From contig JAKLJW010000001.1 in assembly GCA_023150935.1 (NCBI GenBank), forward strand, positions 62,001 through 126,000: a DNA stretch of 64,000 bases, in the 5' to 3' direction. Both the position numbers and the translations under genes were made by a program. Positions 9,135 through 17,991 of the stretch are shown here, piece by piece. The stretch's first letter is position 1, and every line of letters begins with the position of its first letter. The stretch is from Candidatus Binatia bacterium. Its GTDB lineage: Bacteria > Desulfobacterota > Binatia > HRBIN30. The notes beneath the pieces are model-generated. The model saw only the letters and a list, made by a program, of their open reading frames with translations. It was not told where the DNA came from and did no database searches.

Positions 9135-9673
9135 GGCCGGCATCCGGCCCGCGGGCAGGATGCCGGCCAGTCCGACCTCCAAGCTCCGAAGTCACCGGGA
9201 TCCGAGCCGTCAGCGGTCAGCCTTAAGCCCCGGGTGTTCCCCCGAATTACGATTTCCGCGTTTGCGCGCGCGGTGCGAAGAAATCTTCAGGCCATGGAAC
9301 GGCTGTGCCCTGCCGTTCGTCCCGAGTAGCAGCCGTCTTCTCGGGCGGCGTATCGAGGGCGTAGCGAGGGACAGGCTCGGCAGGGGCGCGCCCCTCGATA
9401 CGGAGCCCAGGGGAAGGGCTCCTACTCGGGGCGAACGGGCTGGTTGTTCGCTTTGGGCGGCGGGCGGTAGCCCGCGCTGATTTACGAATTCCGCGTTTGA
9501 TCGCATGGTGCGAAGAATTTCGGAATGCGGATTTCGGATTGCGGAAGACGGATTCATGAGTTCCGCAATCCGCATTCCGCAATCCGCAATGGGTTGCGGG
9601 CGGTAGCCCGCGCCGAATGACGAACAACCACCGACGACCGTTCTAACAACACCCCCCCAGGCCTCCACGCCCC
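9135..9673. repeat. Repeat-rich non-coding island between priA and vapBC
   Basis: No credible gene is seen over about 540 bases. The segment holds a hairpin with 11-base arms (9135-9145 and 9158-9168), two copies of the dispersed element also found at 3731 (9244-9284 and 9481-9520), two copies of a GCGGGC-GGTA-GCCCGC hairpin (9461-9476 and 9596-9611), and runs of short GGATTGCGGA-like units arranged as an imperfect inverted repeat (about 9522-9585). It looks like an accumulation site for short mobile or REP-like elements. Confidence 0.6.
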
Positions 9674-12133
9674 TCAAAGCATCGCATATGGATCCACATC
9701 GACGAGCACGCGGACGTCCGCGCTGCGGGCTTTCTTGCTGCTCGCTTCGCGGGCGGCCGCCGCGGCGCGGCGGGCCGCGGTGCTGGTGCGGCTGCGGATC
9801 AGCAGATGCCAGCGCTGCCGGCCGCGCAGCCGTTCGATCGGTGCGGGGGTAGGGCCGAGGACGTCGGCGCCGTTGCCCGCCACCCGACGCGCGTGCTCGG
9901 CGCAGGCGCGCGCCACCGCTTCCGTGGCCTGCGGGTTCGCACCTTCGCAGCGGATGAGAACGAAACGCGAGAACGGGGGATAGCCGAGTTCCCGCCTGTG
10001 GCCGAGTTCGACCTCGGCAAATCCGGCATAGTCGTGTTGCTGCGCGCAGGTCAGGCTGTAGTGCTCGGGTTGCAGGGTCTGAACGATCACCCGCCCCGGC
10101 CGGTCGCCCCGGCCGGCGCGCCCTGCCACCTGAGTCAGCAACTGGAAAGTCCGCTCGGCGGCGCGGAAGTCCGGGAAGTTCAACGCCTGGTCGGCAAGCA
10201 GCACGCCGACCAAAGTTACGCCCGGGATGTCGTGTCCCTTGGTGATCATCTGGGTGCCGACCAGGATGTCGTACTCCTGGCGTTCCCACGCCTCCAGGAT
10301 GCGCTGCTGCGAGCCTTTGCGGGCGGTGGTGTCGCGGTCCATGCGGCCGACACGCGCTCCGGGCACCAGCGCGCGGAGGGCGGCCTCGACCTGCTCGGTT
10401 CCCGCCCCCCATGCCGACAGGCTCAGTCCGCCGCACGACGGGCACGACGTCGGCGGTGGGATGGTGTGGTCGCAATGATGGCAACGCAGCGCCTGGCGGC
10501 GCCGGTGCCAGGTCAACGTGACGCTGCAGTTCGGACAGGCGAGGGCATCGCCGCACTGGACACACTGCAAGAAGTTCGCGAAACCGCGGCGGTTGAGAAA
10601 GAGCAGGCTCTGTCCGCGCACCGCGAGGTTGGCCTTGAGAGCGGCGGCCAGCGGTGACGACACCAGCACGACGCGGCCGAGTTTGCCGCCGCGTCTGAGG
10701 TCGACCAGGTCCACCGCCGGCAGTGGCCGCGCGGCGACCCGGGCCGGCAACTCGAGCACCGCGTAGCGTCCGCTGCGGCCGTTGTGGAAGGTCTCGATGG
10801 CCGGGGTGGCCGAACCGAGAACGATCGGGCAGCCGCTGAGGCGGGCGCGCACCACCGCGACGTCCCGCCCGTTGTAGCGAATGCCGTCGTCCTGTTTGTA
10901 AGCGGAATCGTGTTCCTCGTCGACGACGACGAGTCCGAGGCGTGGCAGCGGAGCGAAGACGGCCGATCTGGCGCCGACGACAATTTCGACCTCGCCGCGC
11001 TGAATCTTGCGCCACTCGTCCCACCGTTCGCCCTCGCTGAGCGCGCTGTGCAGGACCGCGACGCGGTTTCCGAAGCGCGCCCGCAGGCGCGCCACGAGCT
11101 GGTGGGTGAGCGAGATTTCGGGCACCAGTGCCAGCGCCGTCAGGCCGGCGTCGAGGCAGCGCGCGACAGAGCGCAGGTACACCTCGGTCTTGCCGCTACC
11201 GGTCACGCCCCACAGCAGAAACGGCTGATACGCGCGGCCGATAACGGCGCTTATCGTGTCGACGGCTTCCGCCTGCGGGGCGGTAAGGGTCACCGGCCGG
11301 TCCGCCGGCGGGGCTTCCGGCAGCACCTCCCGATACACCTCTTCGTCGATTGCTGCCACGAGGCGGGCTGCGATCAGGGCGCGCAGTTTGGCGGCAGCGT
11401 TGGGGAAGCTGGCGTTCAATTCGGCCGTTGCCGCGCGGCCGAGCGGATGCCGGTGCAGGTACGCGTAGATCGCGTAGCGGCCCGGTTGCGAACGCTGCAT
11501 GCGCTGCGCGGTGTCGGCATCGAGATCGGCAGTGACCCGGTAGAAACGCAGCCGCCGCGTCGGTCCCGCAGTCGGTTCGAGGCGCTCTTCGACGCGAACC
11601 CAGCCGCCGCGTCGCAGATGGGCGATCAACTTCGCGGTCGCGCCGCCACAATGCTCGGCAAGCGCCTCCATGCTCGCCGGTCCCCGGGTGCAGAGGTGGT
11701 CGATTACCGCCCGGGCGTCCGCGGGCAGCGTCGCCGGATCGCGGCCGTCGGTCGACACGACGAGCAGGCGCTGGACACCGACCCGGAGACTTCCCGGGAG
11801 GGCCGCGCCGAACACCTCGGCGAGCGGGCAGAGGTAGTAATCGGCGATCCAGCGGCACAGCAGCAGCCGCTTGTCGTCGAAGACCGGTTCTGAGTCGACC
11901 GTCTCGATTACGCTGCGCAATCGCGGATGTTGAGAGGCGTCGAGGAGATCGGTGACGATGCCGAGGCTGCGCCGCGCGCCGAGCGGCACGAGAACGCGCA
12001 TGCCCGGCCGTACCTTGCCGCGCAGTGGCGGGTCGATGGCGTAGTCGAGCGGCTCGGTCCTTCCGGCGGCCGGCACAATGGCCACGCGGCATACCGGGGC
12101 CCGGTCGTCCGGGGGCGTGCCTTGCTCGCTCAT
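9674..12133 (-). CDS. priA: Primosomal replication restart helicase PriA
   Basis: 3'-5' DNA helicase that reloads the replisome at stalled forks. The 819-residue protein has the N-terminal DNA-binding domain, Walker A GVTGSGKTEVYLR near residue 310, the DEEH box in VVDEEHDSAYKQDD, and helicase motifs ending QVAGRAGRGDRPGRV. A zinc-binding insertion has four CxxC pairs (CVQCGDALACPNC, CHHC, CPSC). Its start overlaps the upstream DUF4105 gene by four bases. priA-def-fmt-rsmB is a common cluster; here priA and def are separated by VapBC and a repeat island. Confidence 0.96.
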   Translation of the reverse strand: MSEQGTPPDDRAPVCRVAIVPAAGRTEPLDYAIDPPLRGKVRPGMRVLVPLGARRSLGIVTDLLDASQHPRLRSVIETVDSEPVFDDKRLLLCRWIADYYLCPLAEVFGAALPGSLRVGVQRLLVVSTDGRDPATLPADARAVIDHLCTRGPASMEALAEHCGGATAKLIAHLRRGGWVRVEERLEPTAGPTRRLRFYRVTADLDADTAQRMQRSQPGRYAIYAYLHRHPLGRAATAELNASFPNAAAKLRALIAARLVAAIDEEVYREVLPEAPPADRPVTLTAPQAEAVDTISAVIGRAYQPFLLWGVTGSGKTEVYLRSVARCLDAGLTALALVPEISLTHQLVARLRARFGNRVAVLHSALSEGERWDEWRKIQRGEVEIVVGARSAVFAPLPRLGLVVVDEEHDSAYKQDDGIRYNGRDVAVVRARLSGCPIVLGSATPAIETFHNGRSGRYAVLELPARVAARPLPAVDLVDLRRGGKLGRVVLVSSPLAAALKANLAVRGQSLLFLNRRGFANFLQCVQCGDALACPNCSVTLTWHRRRQALRCHHCDHTIPPPTSCPSCGGLSLSAWGAGTEQVEAALRALVPGARVGRMDRDTTARKGSQQRILEAWERQEYDILVGTQMITKGHDIPGVTLVGVLLADQALNFPDFRAAERTFQLLTQVAGRAGRGDRPGRVIVQTLQPEHYSLTCAQQHDYAGFAEVELGHRRELGYPPFSRFVLIRCEGANPQATEAVARACAEHARRVAGNGADVLGPTPAPIERLRGRQRWHLLIRSRTSTAARRAAAAAREASSKKARSADVRVLVDVDPYAML

Positions 12134-14010
12134 AAGGTCGGACGGCTCGGAAATCCGACCCTATATGCGCGCGGCACGTGGGGAAAGGTGCCCTTGCGGA
12201 GATTGAGGAACGCAAGCTCGGGGGCGCTGAAAACGACCCCGTGGAGGCCGGCCCGCAGGCGTTTGCCGGCGTCGAAGGGTGCGGTAAGCAGGCCGGCCGC
12301 TGCGGTAAGTGTGCCGGCGACGAGGTTGGCGGCTCCGAACAGGGGCCGCAACCACGGTGCGCCGTCGGTGAAGAAGAGGAACGCCGAGTCGTCGTCGCCG
12401 CCGGGGTGCAGGGTCGACGTCAGTCGGTTGCTCTCGCGCAGGTGAACGAGCCACGCCGGCTCGCGGGCGAGCATCTCGTCGATGCGCAGGCGGCGGTACG
12501 GCAGCGTGACCGTGGTGCCGTCGACTCGGTACGTTGCGGCGACGGCGGCGGCGGAGACGAACGGGATGAAGTTGGCAGTCCCGGCCATGCGTAGGTGCCC
12601 ACCGAGGAGCCGGGCCGAAGCGATGCCCACCTCCTCGCCAGCCCCGGCACCGGCGAGTGCCCGGTCGATCGTGGCGAAGATCGCCGAGACGCAGTTGTTG
12701 GTCAGGAGGTTGTAGCGATAAGCCGCAACCAGCCGCGTCCCGTACTGGTCTGCCACCTCGGCGGCATGTTCCCTTGTCGCTGGCAGGGCTGCGGGATCGA
12801 GGGCGGGGCGGGGCAGGTCGCCGACCCAGCCGGGGTGCGCCGGCAAGAGGCGGCCGCTCTGAACCCGCAGGTCGGCATGTTCGTGTGCGGCGCGGTGCAA
12901 CTCCAACCAGCGGTTCGCCGCCGCTTCGAGGTTCGCGTAGCCCGCCTCGTCGAGCGGCGCGGCGAGCTGTGCGCGCTGTGCGGAGAGCTGCTCGCCGGCT
13001 TCAGCGAGCAGCTCGGCGAGCACGTCCTCGCGCCGTGCGAGGTCGTCGGCGCGGAACGCCGGCGCGGCGGGCGAGAAGGCGTCGAGCACGACGAGCCTGC
13101 TGCTACTGACACTGCGCGCGAGCGCTTCGAGGCGGGCCATGCCGAGGAGCAGGGCAAAGCCGCGGTCCGGGCGTTGGGAGGTGACCAGCGCGGCGAGCTC
13201 GGCGGTCAGGCGGCCGGCGAAAACCCGGAGCGCCTCGCTTTGCGAGTGGTCGAGGCGAAGAGCCGGCGCAGCGACGTCGCGAACCACGCCGGACCGCAGC
13301 GGTGGCGCGGTGGCGAGGATCGTCAACGCCACACGTGTGGCGAGCAGATCGAGATACGTGGCGGCGAAGGTCGGTGGCGCCGCAGGTACGATCTCGGGCG
13401 CCGGTAGGTCACCGGGCAGAGTGACCGCCGGAACGAGGCGGGCGATAGCCTCGTCGACCGCGCGGCGCGCGGTCGACAGCGCCGCGGGGCCGTGGTCGGC
13501 GGCGACCCGTTCGCGCAGGGCGACCAGAACGGCGGAGTGGTGCGTGCCGGCCGTATCGAACAGGCCGGCGCCGCGTACCGGCACTGCGCCGGGCGGGGCG
13601 TCGCGGCCGATCGGCTGTCCGGCCAGCGCGTCCAGCACCTCGATGTTGCGCCGCAGATCGGCGTGCAGCTCGAACTGACTGTCCTGGGCGAGGGTGTGTC
13701 TGAGGAAGGTGTCGCGCAGGAGAGCATAGGTGTCGTCGCTGACGCGAATGTGGGTGGCGCGTACGGTGCGGTTCTGCAAGCGGCTGTAGTCGTGCAGGAA
13801 GCGTTGAGAATCGTCGCGGTGGATGCGCAGGGCGCCGCCCGGATGATGCTGGAAGTGGAACGTTTCGGCCCCGAACCGGATCGCCGTGTGGCCGCCCGCC
13901 GAGGAGCCTTCGTTGGCGTCCACGTACAGGTAGTCGACCGGCGGGGCGGCCGCCGCCACGGTGCCGGCGAGCGGTAAGAGCAGGACGAGCGCGCGCACCA
14001 CGGCGGCCAC
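12130..14010 (-). CDS. DUF4105 (Lnb N-terminal periplasmic domain-like) exported protein
   Basis: A 626-residue protein with an N-terminal signal sequence (LVLLLPLAGTVAAA). The segment GGHTAIRFGAETFHF near residue 45, and YNLLTNNCVSAIF near residue 445, fit the DUF4105 family, a proposed papain/NlpC-like fold with conserved His and Cys. Activity and substrate are unknown; an envelope hydrolase is possible. GTG 14010 follows AAGGA; two further in-frame GTGs nearby could also serve. It follows the small lipoprotein by seven bases and overlaps priA. Confidence 0.65.
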   Translation of the reverse strand: MAAVVRALVLLLPLAGTVAAAAPPVDYLYVDANEGSSAGGHTAIRFGAETFHFQHHPGGALRIHRDDSQRFLHDYSRLQNRTVRATHIRVSDDTYALLRDTFLRHTLAQDSQFELHADLRRNIEVLDALAGQPIGRDAPPGAVPVRGAGLFDTAGTHHSAVLVALRERVAADHGPAALSTARRAVDEAIARLVPAVTLPGDLPAPEIVPAAPPTFAATYLDLLATRVALTILATAPPLRSGVVRDVAAPALRLDHSQSEALRVFAGRLTAELAALVTSQRPDRGFALLLGMARLEALARSVSSSRLVVLDAFSPAAPAFRADDLARREDVLAELLAEAGEQLSAQRAQLAAPLDEAGYANLEAAANRWLELHRAAHEHADLRVQSGRLLPAHPGWVGDLPRPALDPAALPATREHAAEVADQYGTRLVAAYRYNLLTNNCVSAIFATIDRALAGAGAGEEVGIASARLLGGHLRMAGTANFIPFVSAAAVAATYRVDGTTVTLPYRRLRIDEMLAREPAWLVHLRESNRLTSTLHPGGDDDSAFLFFTDGAPWLRPLFGAANLVAGTLTAAAGLLTAPFDAGKRLRAGLHGVVFSAPELAFLNLRKGTFPHVPRAYRVGFPSRPTL

Positions 14011-14017
14011 CCGTTCC

Positions 14018-14440
14018 TTATCTGGCCATCTGCTCGTAGCCGCGCTGGATCTCCTGTGCCTTTGCGGGATCGCCGTGAGAGAGATTCTGCTTGAACGCAT
14101 CGAGCTCCACCGGTTTCACTTTGGCCTTCCCGAGGCCCTGCCCGATGCCGACGTAGGTCGCCGTGTTCGCCTCCCAGTTGGTGATGCCGTGCTGCTCGGC
14201 AATGGCGGCGAGCCGGGTCTGAAAGACCGTCGGATCGCCGCCGGAAATGACGTACGCGTAGGTGTAGTCGCGCACGTCGTCACGGTAGGCGGTTTCGCGG
14301 CTTGTGGGCGAGGAGCTCGAGAACGACGAGGAGCTGCTGGCGATCGAGTCGGAGCTACTCACCGAACTGTCGATGAACGAGCACGCGCCGGCGGGCAACG
14401 TCAGCCCGCAGGCGAGGGTCAGGATGAGCCAACGATTCAC
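14018..14440 (-). CDS. Small serine-rich lipoprotein
   Basis: A 140-residue protein with a clear lipobox (LPAGAC) after a short signal, a serine-rich low-complexity stretch (about 22-50), and a helical C-terminal part with RDDVRDYTYAYVISGG, GITNWEANTATYVGIG and GDPAKAQEIQRGYEQ. This pattern is known from putative lipoproteins of delta-proteobacteria; their function is unknown. GTG 14440 is chosen because AAAGGAG lies six bases upstream and the lipobox then sits at the right distance. The much longer open frame upstream is repeat DNA. Confidence 0.72.
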   Translation of the reverse strand: MNRWLILTLACGLTLPAGACSFIDSSVSSSDSIASSSSSFSSSSPTSRETAYRDDVRDYTYAYVISGGDPTVFQTRLAAIAEQHGITNWEANTATYVGIGQGLGKAKVKPVELDAFKQNLSHGDPAKAQEIQRGYEQMAR

Positions 14441-14574
14441 GGTCGCTCCTTTCGTCGGCGGACCGGCGTCCGCGTTGCCCCCGGCTTCGACCTTACGCCG
14501 CTCCGGGGGTGGGGTCCAGCCTGCCCGCGCGGCCCCGATCGTTACCCCGGTCTCGTCTCGCCGGACACGGAAGG

Positions 14575-14802
14575 CGCCCGCGCAACGGCAACAGGACCCC
14601 GCCACGAAGTCAGGTTCCTTTCCCGGCGGGAGTGCCCACGACCTGGCGGTCGTCTCAAGACGATGAAAAGGCGGTCCCCTCTGCGCAGTCGGGGTCGGAA
14701 TCGCTATCGGGATCGAGGGAATCGGATGGATACCGACGCCGATACCGACGCCGACCCCGATGGCTGCCCGGTCCCCGCCCCACCCACGCCGATTTTCGAA
14801 GC
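14575..14802 (+). repeat. Dispersed repeat, long element copy A
   Basis: About 230 bases similar to 48335-48587 in the same orientation. The shared core starts with GCGGTCGTCTCAAGACGATG (14646), continues through a GGGTCGGAATCG/GGGATCGAGGGAATCGGAT stretch and ends with GATGGCTGCCCG (14759) and GATTTTCGAAG (14791). CGTCT-CA-AGACG forms a small hairpin. The rest of the 524-base gap 14441-14964 holds no gene that I can support. No transposase is associated. Confidence 0.7.
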
Positions 14803-14964
14803 AGAGGGCGGGGCGACGGAGGCGATGATGGCTGACGATACCTGCAGTTTCGCGCTGCTCTGCCCGCACCACCGGCGTGGTGCGCCAATTCGGACGCTTC
14901 GGCCGGGGGGGTGGGTCCAAGTCGGCGCACGGTCCCACCCTCACCCATGGCATAGATTGGCATC

Positions 14965-16182
14965 GTGGTTGACAAGGCGTGCCCGGCTCGGTACCCGAAG
15001 GGCGTGATCGAACGCAACCTTGCGACTCCTCTGCGTAATCTCGCCGGACTCTACCCCGTCGTCACGGTCACCGGCCCGCGGCAGGCCGGCAAAACGACCC
15101 TCTGCCGCGCCGTCTTCCCCGACAAGCCGTACGTTTCGCTCGAACCACTCGACGTGCGCGAGGCCGCGACCGCCGACCCGCGCGGCTTTCTCGCCGAACA
15201 TGCCGCCGGTGCCGTCTTCGACGAGGTGCAGCACGTGCCCGGTCTACTCAGCTACCTCCAGGTCGAAGTCGACGAGCACCCCGAGCCGGGTCGCTTCGTG
15301 CTCACGGGCTCGCAGCACTTCGGCCTCACTCAGACCATCGCCGAATCGCTGGCGGGGCGAACCGGTGTTCTTCATCTTCTTCCGCCGAGCCTCGACGAAC
15401 TGCGCCGGTTTCCGCAGCCGCCGGACGATCTCCTCGCCACGCTGTGGATGGGCGCCTACCCCCGTATCCACGACCGCGGCATTCCCGCCGACCGCTGGCT
15501 CGCCGACTATCTCACCACCTACGTGCAGCGAGACGTCCGCCAGGTGCTGAACATCGGCGATCTGGCCTCGTTCACGACGTTCCTGGGCCTTGCGGCCGGC
15601 CGCACGGCCCAGGAGATCAACCTGAGCGCGCTCGGGGGCGATGCGGGCGTCGCGCACAACACGGCGCGCGCCTGGCTCTCCGTGCTCGAGGCGAGCTTCC
15701 TCTGTACCCGGATTCCCGCCTGGCACCGCAACGTGCGCAAACAGATGGTGAAGGCGCCCAAGCTGCACTTCCTCGACTCCGGCCTGGTCTGTCACCTGCT
15801 GGGCATCCGCGACCCGGAGCAACTCCGCCACCACCCGCAGCGGGGTGCCATCTTTGAAAGCTGGGCCGCCGCCGAGGTATACAAGGCACGCGCACACCGG
15901 GGCCTCACACCGCAACTGGCGCACTACCGCGACGCCAAACGCCTCGAGGTCGACCTGCTGGTCGAGCTGAAGAACTCCGTGGCTCTGCTCGAAGCGAAAT
16001 CCGGCGCCACGATCGCCGGTGACATGTTGCGGCCGCTCCATCGACTTGCCGAAGCCCTGCACGTCAGCGGCGAACATCGCGCGCTCGATCTGCGATTCGT
16101 GTACGGCGGCACCGACACCTCCCGGCGCGAACACGTCGCCGTCACCTCGTGGCGCGACATCCAGAACCTAGACTGGCAATAA
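14965..16182 (+). CDS. AAA+ ATPase of the DUF4143 family
   Basis: A 405-residue cytosolic ATPase. It has Walker A GPRQAGKTT near residue 38, Walker B-like AVFDEVQHVP, the sensor segment FVLTGSQHFGL, and a C-terminal DUF4143 nuclease-like domain (FESWAAAEVYKA, YRDAKRLEVDLLVE, VALLEAKSG). The E-D-EAK pattern resembles a PD-(D/E)XK core. Such proteins are common in environmental genomes and often linked to toxin-antitoxin or mobile regions, but their role is not established. GTG 14965 is used; GTG 15004 is an alternative. It stands alone. Confidence 0.85.
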   Translation: MVDKACPARYPKGVIERNLATPLRNLAGLYPVVTVTGPRQAGKTTLCRAVFPDKPYVSLEPLDVREAATADPRGFLAEHAAGAVFDEVQHVPGLLSYLQVEVDEHPEPGRFVLTGSQHFGLTQTIAESLAGRTGVLHLLPPSLDELRRFPQPPDDLLATLWMGAYPRIHDRGIPADRWLADYLTTYVQRDVRQVLNIGDLASFTTFLGLAAGRTAQEINLSALGGDAGVAHNTARAWLSVLEASFLCTRIPAWHRNVRKQMVKAPKLHFLDSGLVCHLLGIRDPEQLRHHPQRGAIFESWAAAEVYKARAHRGLTPQLAHYRDAKRLEVDLLVELKNSVALLEAKSGATIAGDMLRPLHRLAEALHVSGEHRALDLRFVYGGTDTSRREHVAVTSWRDIQNLDWQ

Positions 16183-16323
16183 CCTTCACCGGGGGCGGGG
16201 CGTCGATGTGGACGAATCGCCGGACCGGCCCGGGCGCATATCGGCGGGGGACCCCCGGGCGTTAGCCGGCGGCGCCCGGGCGACCGCGGAGCCGCTGCGC
16301 TTCCGGTCCCGTGCGATACCCCG

Positions 16324-16350
16324 TTGACTGTACCGTCTGGCCGGTATAGT
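16324..16350 (+). promoter_or_regulatory. Promoter and overlapping TetR-type operator for the tetR-devBCA operon
   Basis: TTGACT at 16324-16329 and TATAGT at 16345-16350, 15 bases apart, form a sigma-70-like promoter. A dyad with nine-base arms ACTGTACCG and CGGTATAGT (16327-16335 and 16342-16350, eight of nine matching, six-base spacer) lies across it. A regulator bound there would block RNA polymerase. Transcription would begin close to 16355-16361, at the start codon itself. The rest of the gap from 16183 shows nothing. Confidence 0.55.
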
Positions 16351-16354
16351 CGCT

Positions 16355-16933
16355 GTGGCCATGAGACGAGGCCGCAACGGGAACGCGCGTGACAAGCTGC
16401 TCGACGCGGCCGAGGCGCTGGTGCGCCGCGACGGGGTGGGCACCCTCACTCTGGACCGGGTGGCGGCCGAAGCGCGGGTCAGCAAGGGCGGCCTGCTCTA
16501 CCACTTCCCGTCGAAGGAGCGGCTCATCGAGGCGATGATCGAGCGGCACCTGCGCAATCACCTGGCTGGCCTCGATGCGGCGCTGCGGGCCGAGGCGGCG
16601 GGCCCGGGACGCTTTTCTCGGGCGGTGCTGCGGGCGGCCTTCGCCCAGTCGGCGCGGCCGCCGGAGCGCGAGCGGCGGATGGCGGCTGGTCTGCTGGCCG
16701 CGGTGGCGACCCGGCCGGCGCTGCTGGCGCCGGTGCGCCAGGCGTACCGGGGCTGGTTGAAGGATGCGCGTGCCGATGGGCTGCCGCCGGGGCAGGCTCT
16801 AACGGTGCTGGCGGCGCTCGACGGTCTCTGGTTCTGGGGGCTGTTCGGTCTCGTCGATCTGTCTCCCGCTCGGATCAAGGAACTGCGGCGCGCGCTCAAG
16901 GTGCTGGCCGGCACGGAAGGGGAGATGTCGTGA
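16355..16933 (+). CDS. TetR-family transcriptional regulator
   Basis: A 192-residue repressor-type protein. The N-terminal helix-turn-helix (about residues 12-58) includes TLTLDRVAAEARVSKGGLLY and HFPSKERLIEAMI, typical of TetR. The C-terminal ligand domain is unclassified. The start is GTG 16355 or ATG 16361; neither has a ribosome site, and the promoter placement suggests a leaderless mRNA. Its stop overlaps the membrane fusion protein start (GTGA), so it heads the efflux operon and most likely represses it. Confidence 0.88.
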   Translation: MAMRRGRNGNARDKLLDAAEALVRRDGVGTLTLDRVAAEARVSKGGLLYHFPSKERLIEAMIERHLRNHLAGLDAALRAEAAGPGRFSRAVLRAAFAQSARPPERERRMAAGLLAAVATRPALLAPVRQAYRGWLKDARADGLPPGQALTVLAALDGLWFWGLFGLVDLSPARIKELRRALKVLAGTEGEMS

Positions 16934-17991
16934 AGGTTGGCGCCTGGAAGCGGCGGGTGGCGGTGGCTGGCACGGTGGTGGGCACCGGCTTGCTGCTGAC
17001 GATCGGTCTTTCGCGGACGCCGCCGGGCGCACTGGAGGCAGCGCCGTTGACCGGATCGGCCGGCGTTGCCGGCGGCGGAACCGGCGTAGGGTGCATGGGA
17101 AGAGTCGAGCCTGCCTCGCGCGTTCGCCGGCTGGCGGCGCCGGAATCTCAGGGGGTAGTTACCCTGGCGGAGCTCGCCGTGCGGGAGGGCGAACGGGTGG
17201 AGCGTGGTCAGGTGCTGGGGTGGTTCAGCGGGCGCAGCTCGCGCGCCGCCGCCGTGCGCCTGGCCGAGGCCGAGCTGCGGCGGAGCGAAGCGCGTCTGGC
17301 GCAGGTGAGAGCGGGCGCCAAGAGCGGCGAGGTAGCGGCTGCCGAGGCGCGGGTCGCGCGCCAGCGGGCAGCCGAGGTCAACGCGCGGGCCGAACTGGAC
17401 AGGGCGATGGCGCTGGCCGAGAAGAAAGTCGTCGCCGACACCGAGCTCGATAGCCGTCGTGCCGCCTGGGCAGTCGCCGAGGCCGAACGGCGCGCCGCCG
17501 AGCAGGAGCTGGCCAGCGTCGCCGAAGTGCGCCGCGTCGACGTGGCCGTCGCCGAGGCCGAAGTGGCGCAGGCGCGGGCGGCCGAGGAGCGGGCGAAGGC
17601 GGAACTCGATCTGGCCGAACTGCGCGCGCCGATCGACGGTACCGTGTTGAAGATCCATACCTGGCCCGGCGAGAAGATCGACGAGCGAGGCGTGCTCGAC
17701 CTCGGCAATCTCGACGAGATGCACGTGGTGGCCGAAGTGTACGAAACCGACGTGGCGCGGGTTGCCGTCGGTCAGCAGGCCGACGTCATCGTGCCCGGCG
17801 ATGCCGAAGCGCTGCGCGGCGAGGTGGTCGATCTGGGTTGGCAGGTCCGCAAACGCGACGTGCTCAGCACCGACCCGGTCGAGGAGATCGACGCCAGGGT
17901 GGTCGAAGTGCGAATCCGCGTGAACGGCGACGGAGCCCGGCGCCTGGCACGCTTCAGCAACATGCGGGTCCAGGTGGTCATCGGCGGATGA
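16930..17991 (+). CDS. HlyD/DevB-type membrane fusion protein of an ABC exporter
   Basis: A 353-residue periplasmic adaptor. It has an N-terminal membrane segment (about 9-28), a lipoyl-like half (ESQGVVTLAELAVREGERVE), a long Ala/Glu/Arg-rich coiled-coil hairpin (about 100-220), the second lipoyl half (LRAPIDGTVLKIHTWPGE) and a beta-barrel part. The resemblance is to DevB-type adaptors of DevBCA exporters. It would bridge the ABC transporter to an outer-membrane channel; no TolC is encoded in the window. It is coupled to TetR upstream and to the permease downstream by overlapping codons. Confidence 0.87.
   Translation: MKVGAWKRRVAVAGTVVGTGLLLTIGLSRTPPGALEAAPLTGSAGVAGGGTGVGCMGRVEPASRVRRLAAPESQGVVTLAELAVREGERVERGQVLGWFSGRSSRAAAVRLAEAELRRSEARLAQVRAGAKSGEVAAAEARVARQRAAEVNARAELDRAMALAEKKVVADTELDSRRAAWAVAEAERRAAEQELASVAEVRRVDVAVAEAEVAQARAAEERAKAELDLAELRAPIDGTVLKIHTWPGEKIDERGVLDLGNLDEMHVVAEVYETDVARVAVGQQADVIVPGDAEALRGEVVDLGWQVRKRDVLSTDPVEEIDARVVEVRIRVNGDGARRLARFSNMRVQVVIGG

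Noticed and set aside
9135-9673. Insertion sequence
   Set aside because: No transposase remnant or paired terminal inverted repeats enclosing one; only short hairpin repeats are seen.
9210-11024. Long open frame overlapping priA and the repeat island
   Set aside because: It is an out-of-frame shadow of priA extended through non-coding repeats.
14441-14953. Upstream extension of the small lipoprotein
   Set aside because: The extra 171 codons run through the dispersed repeat and give a low-complexity IPIPIAIP-like peptide; the lipobox fixes the start near 14440.
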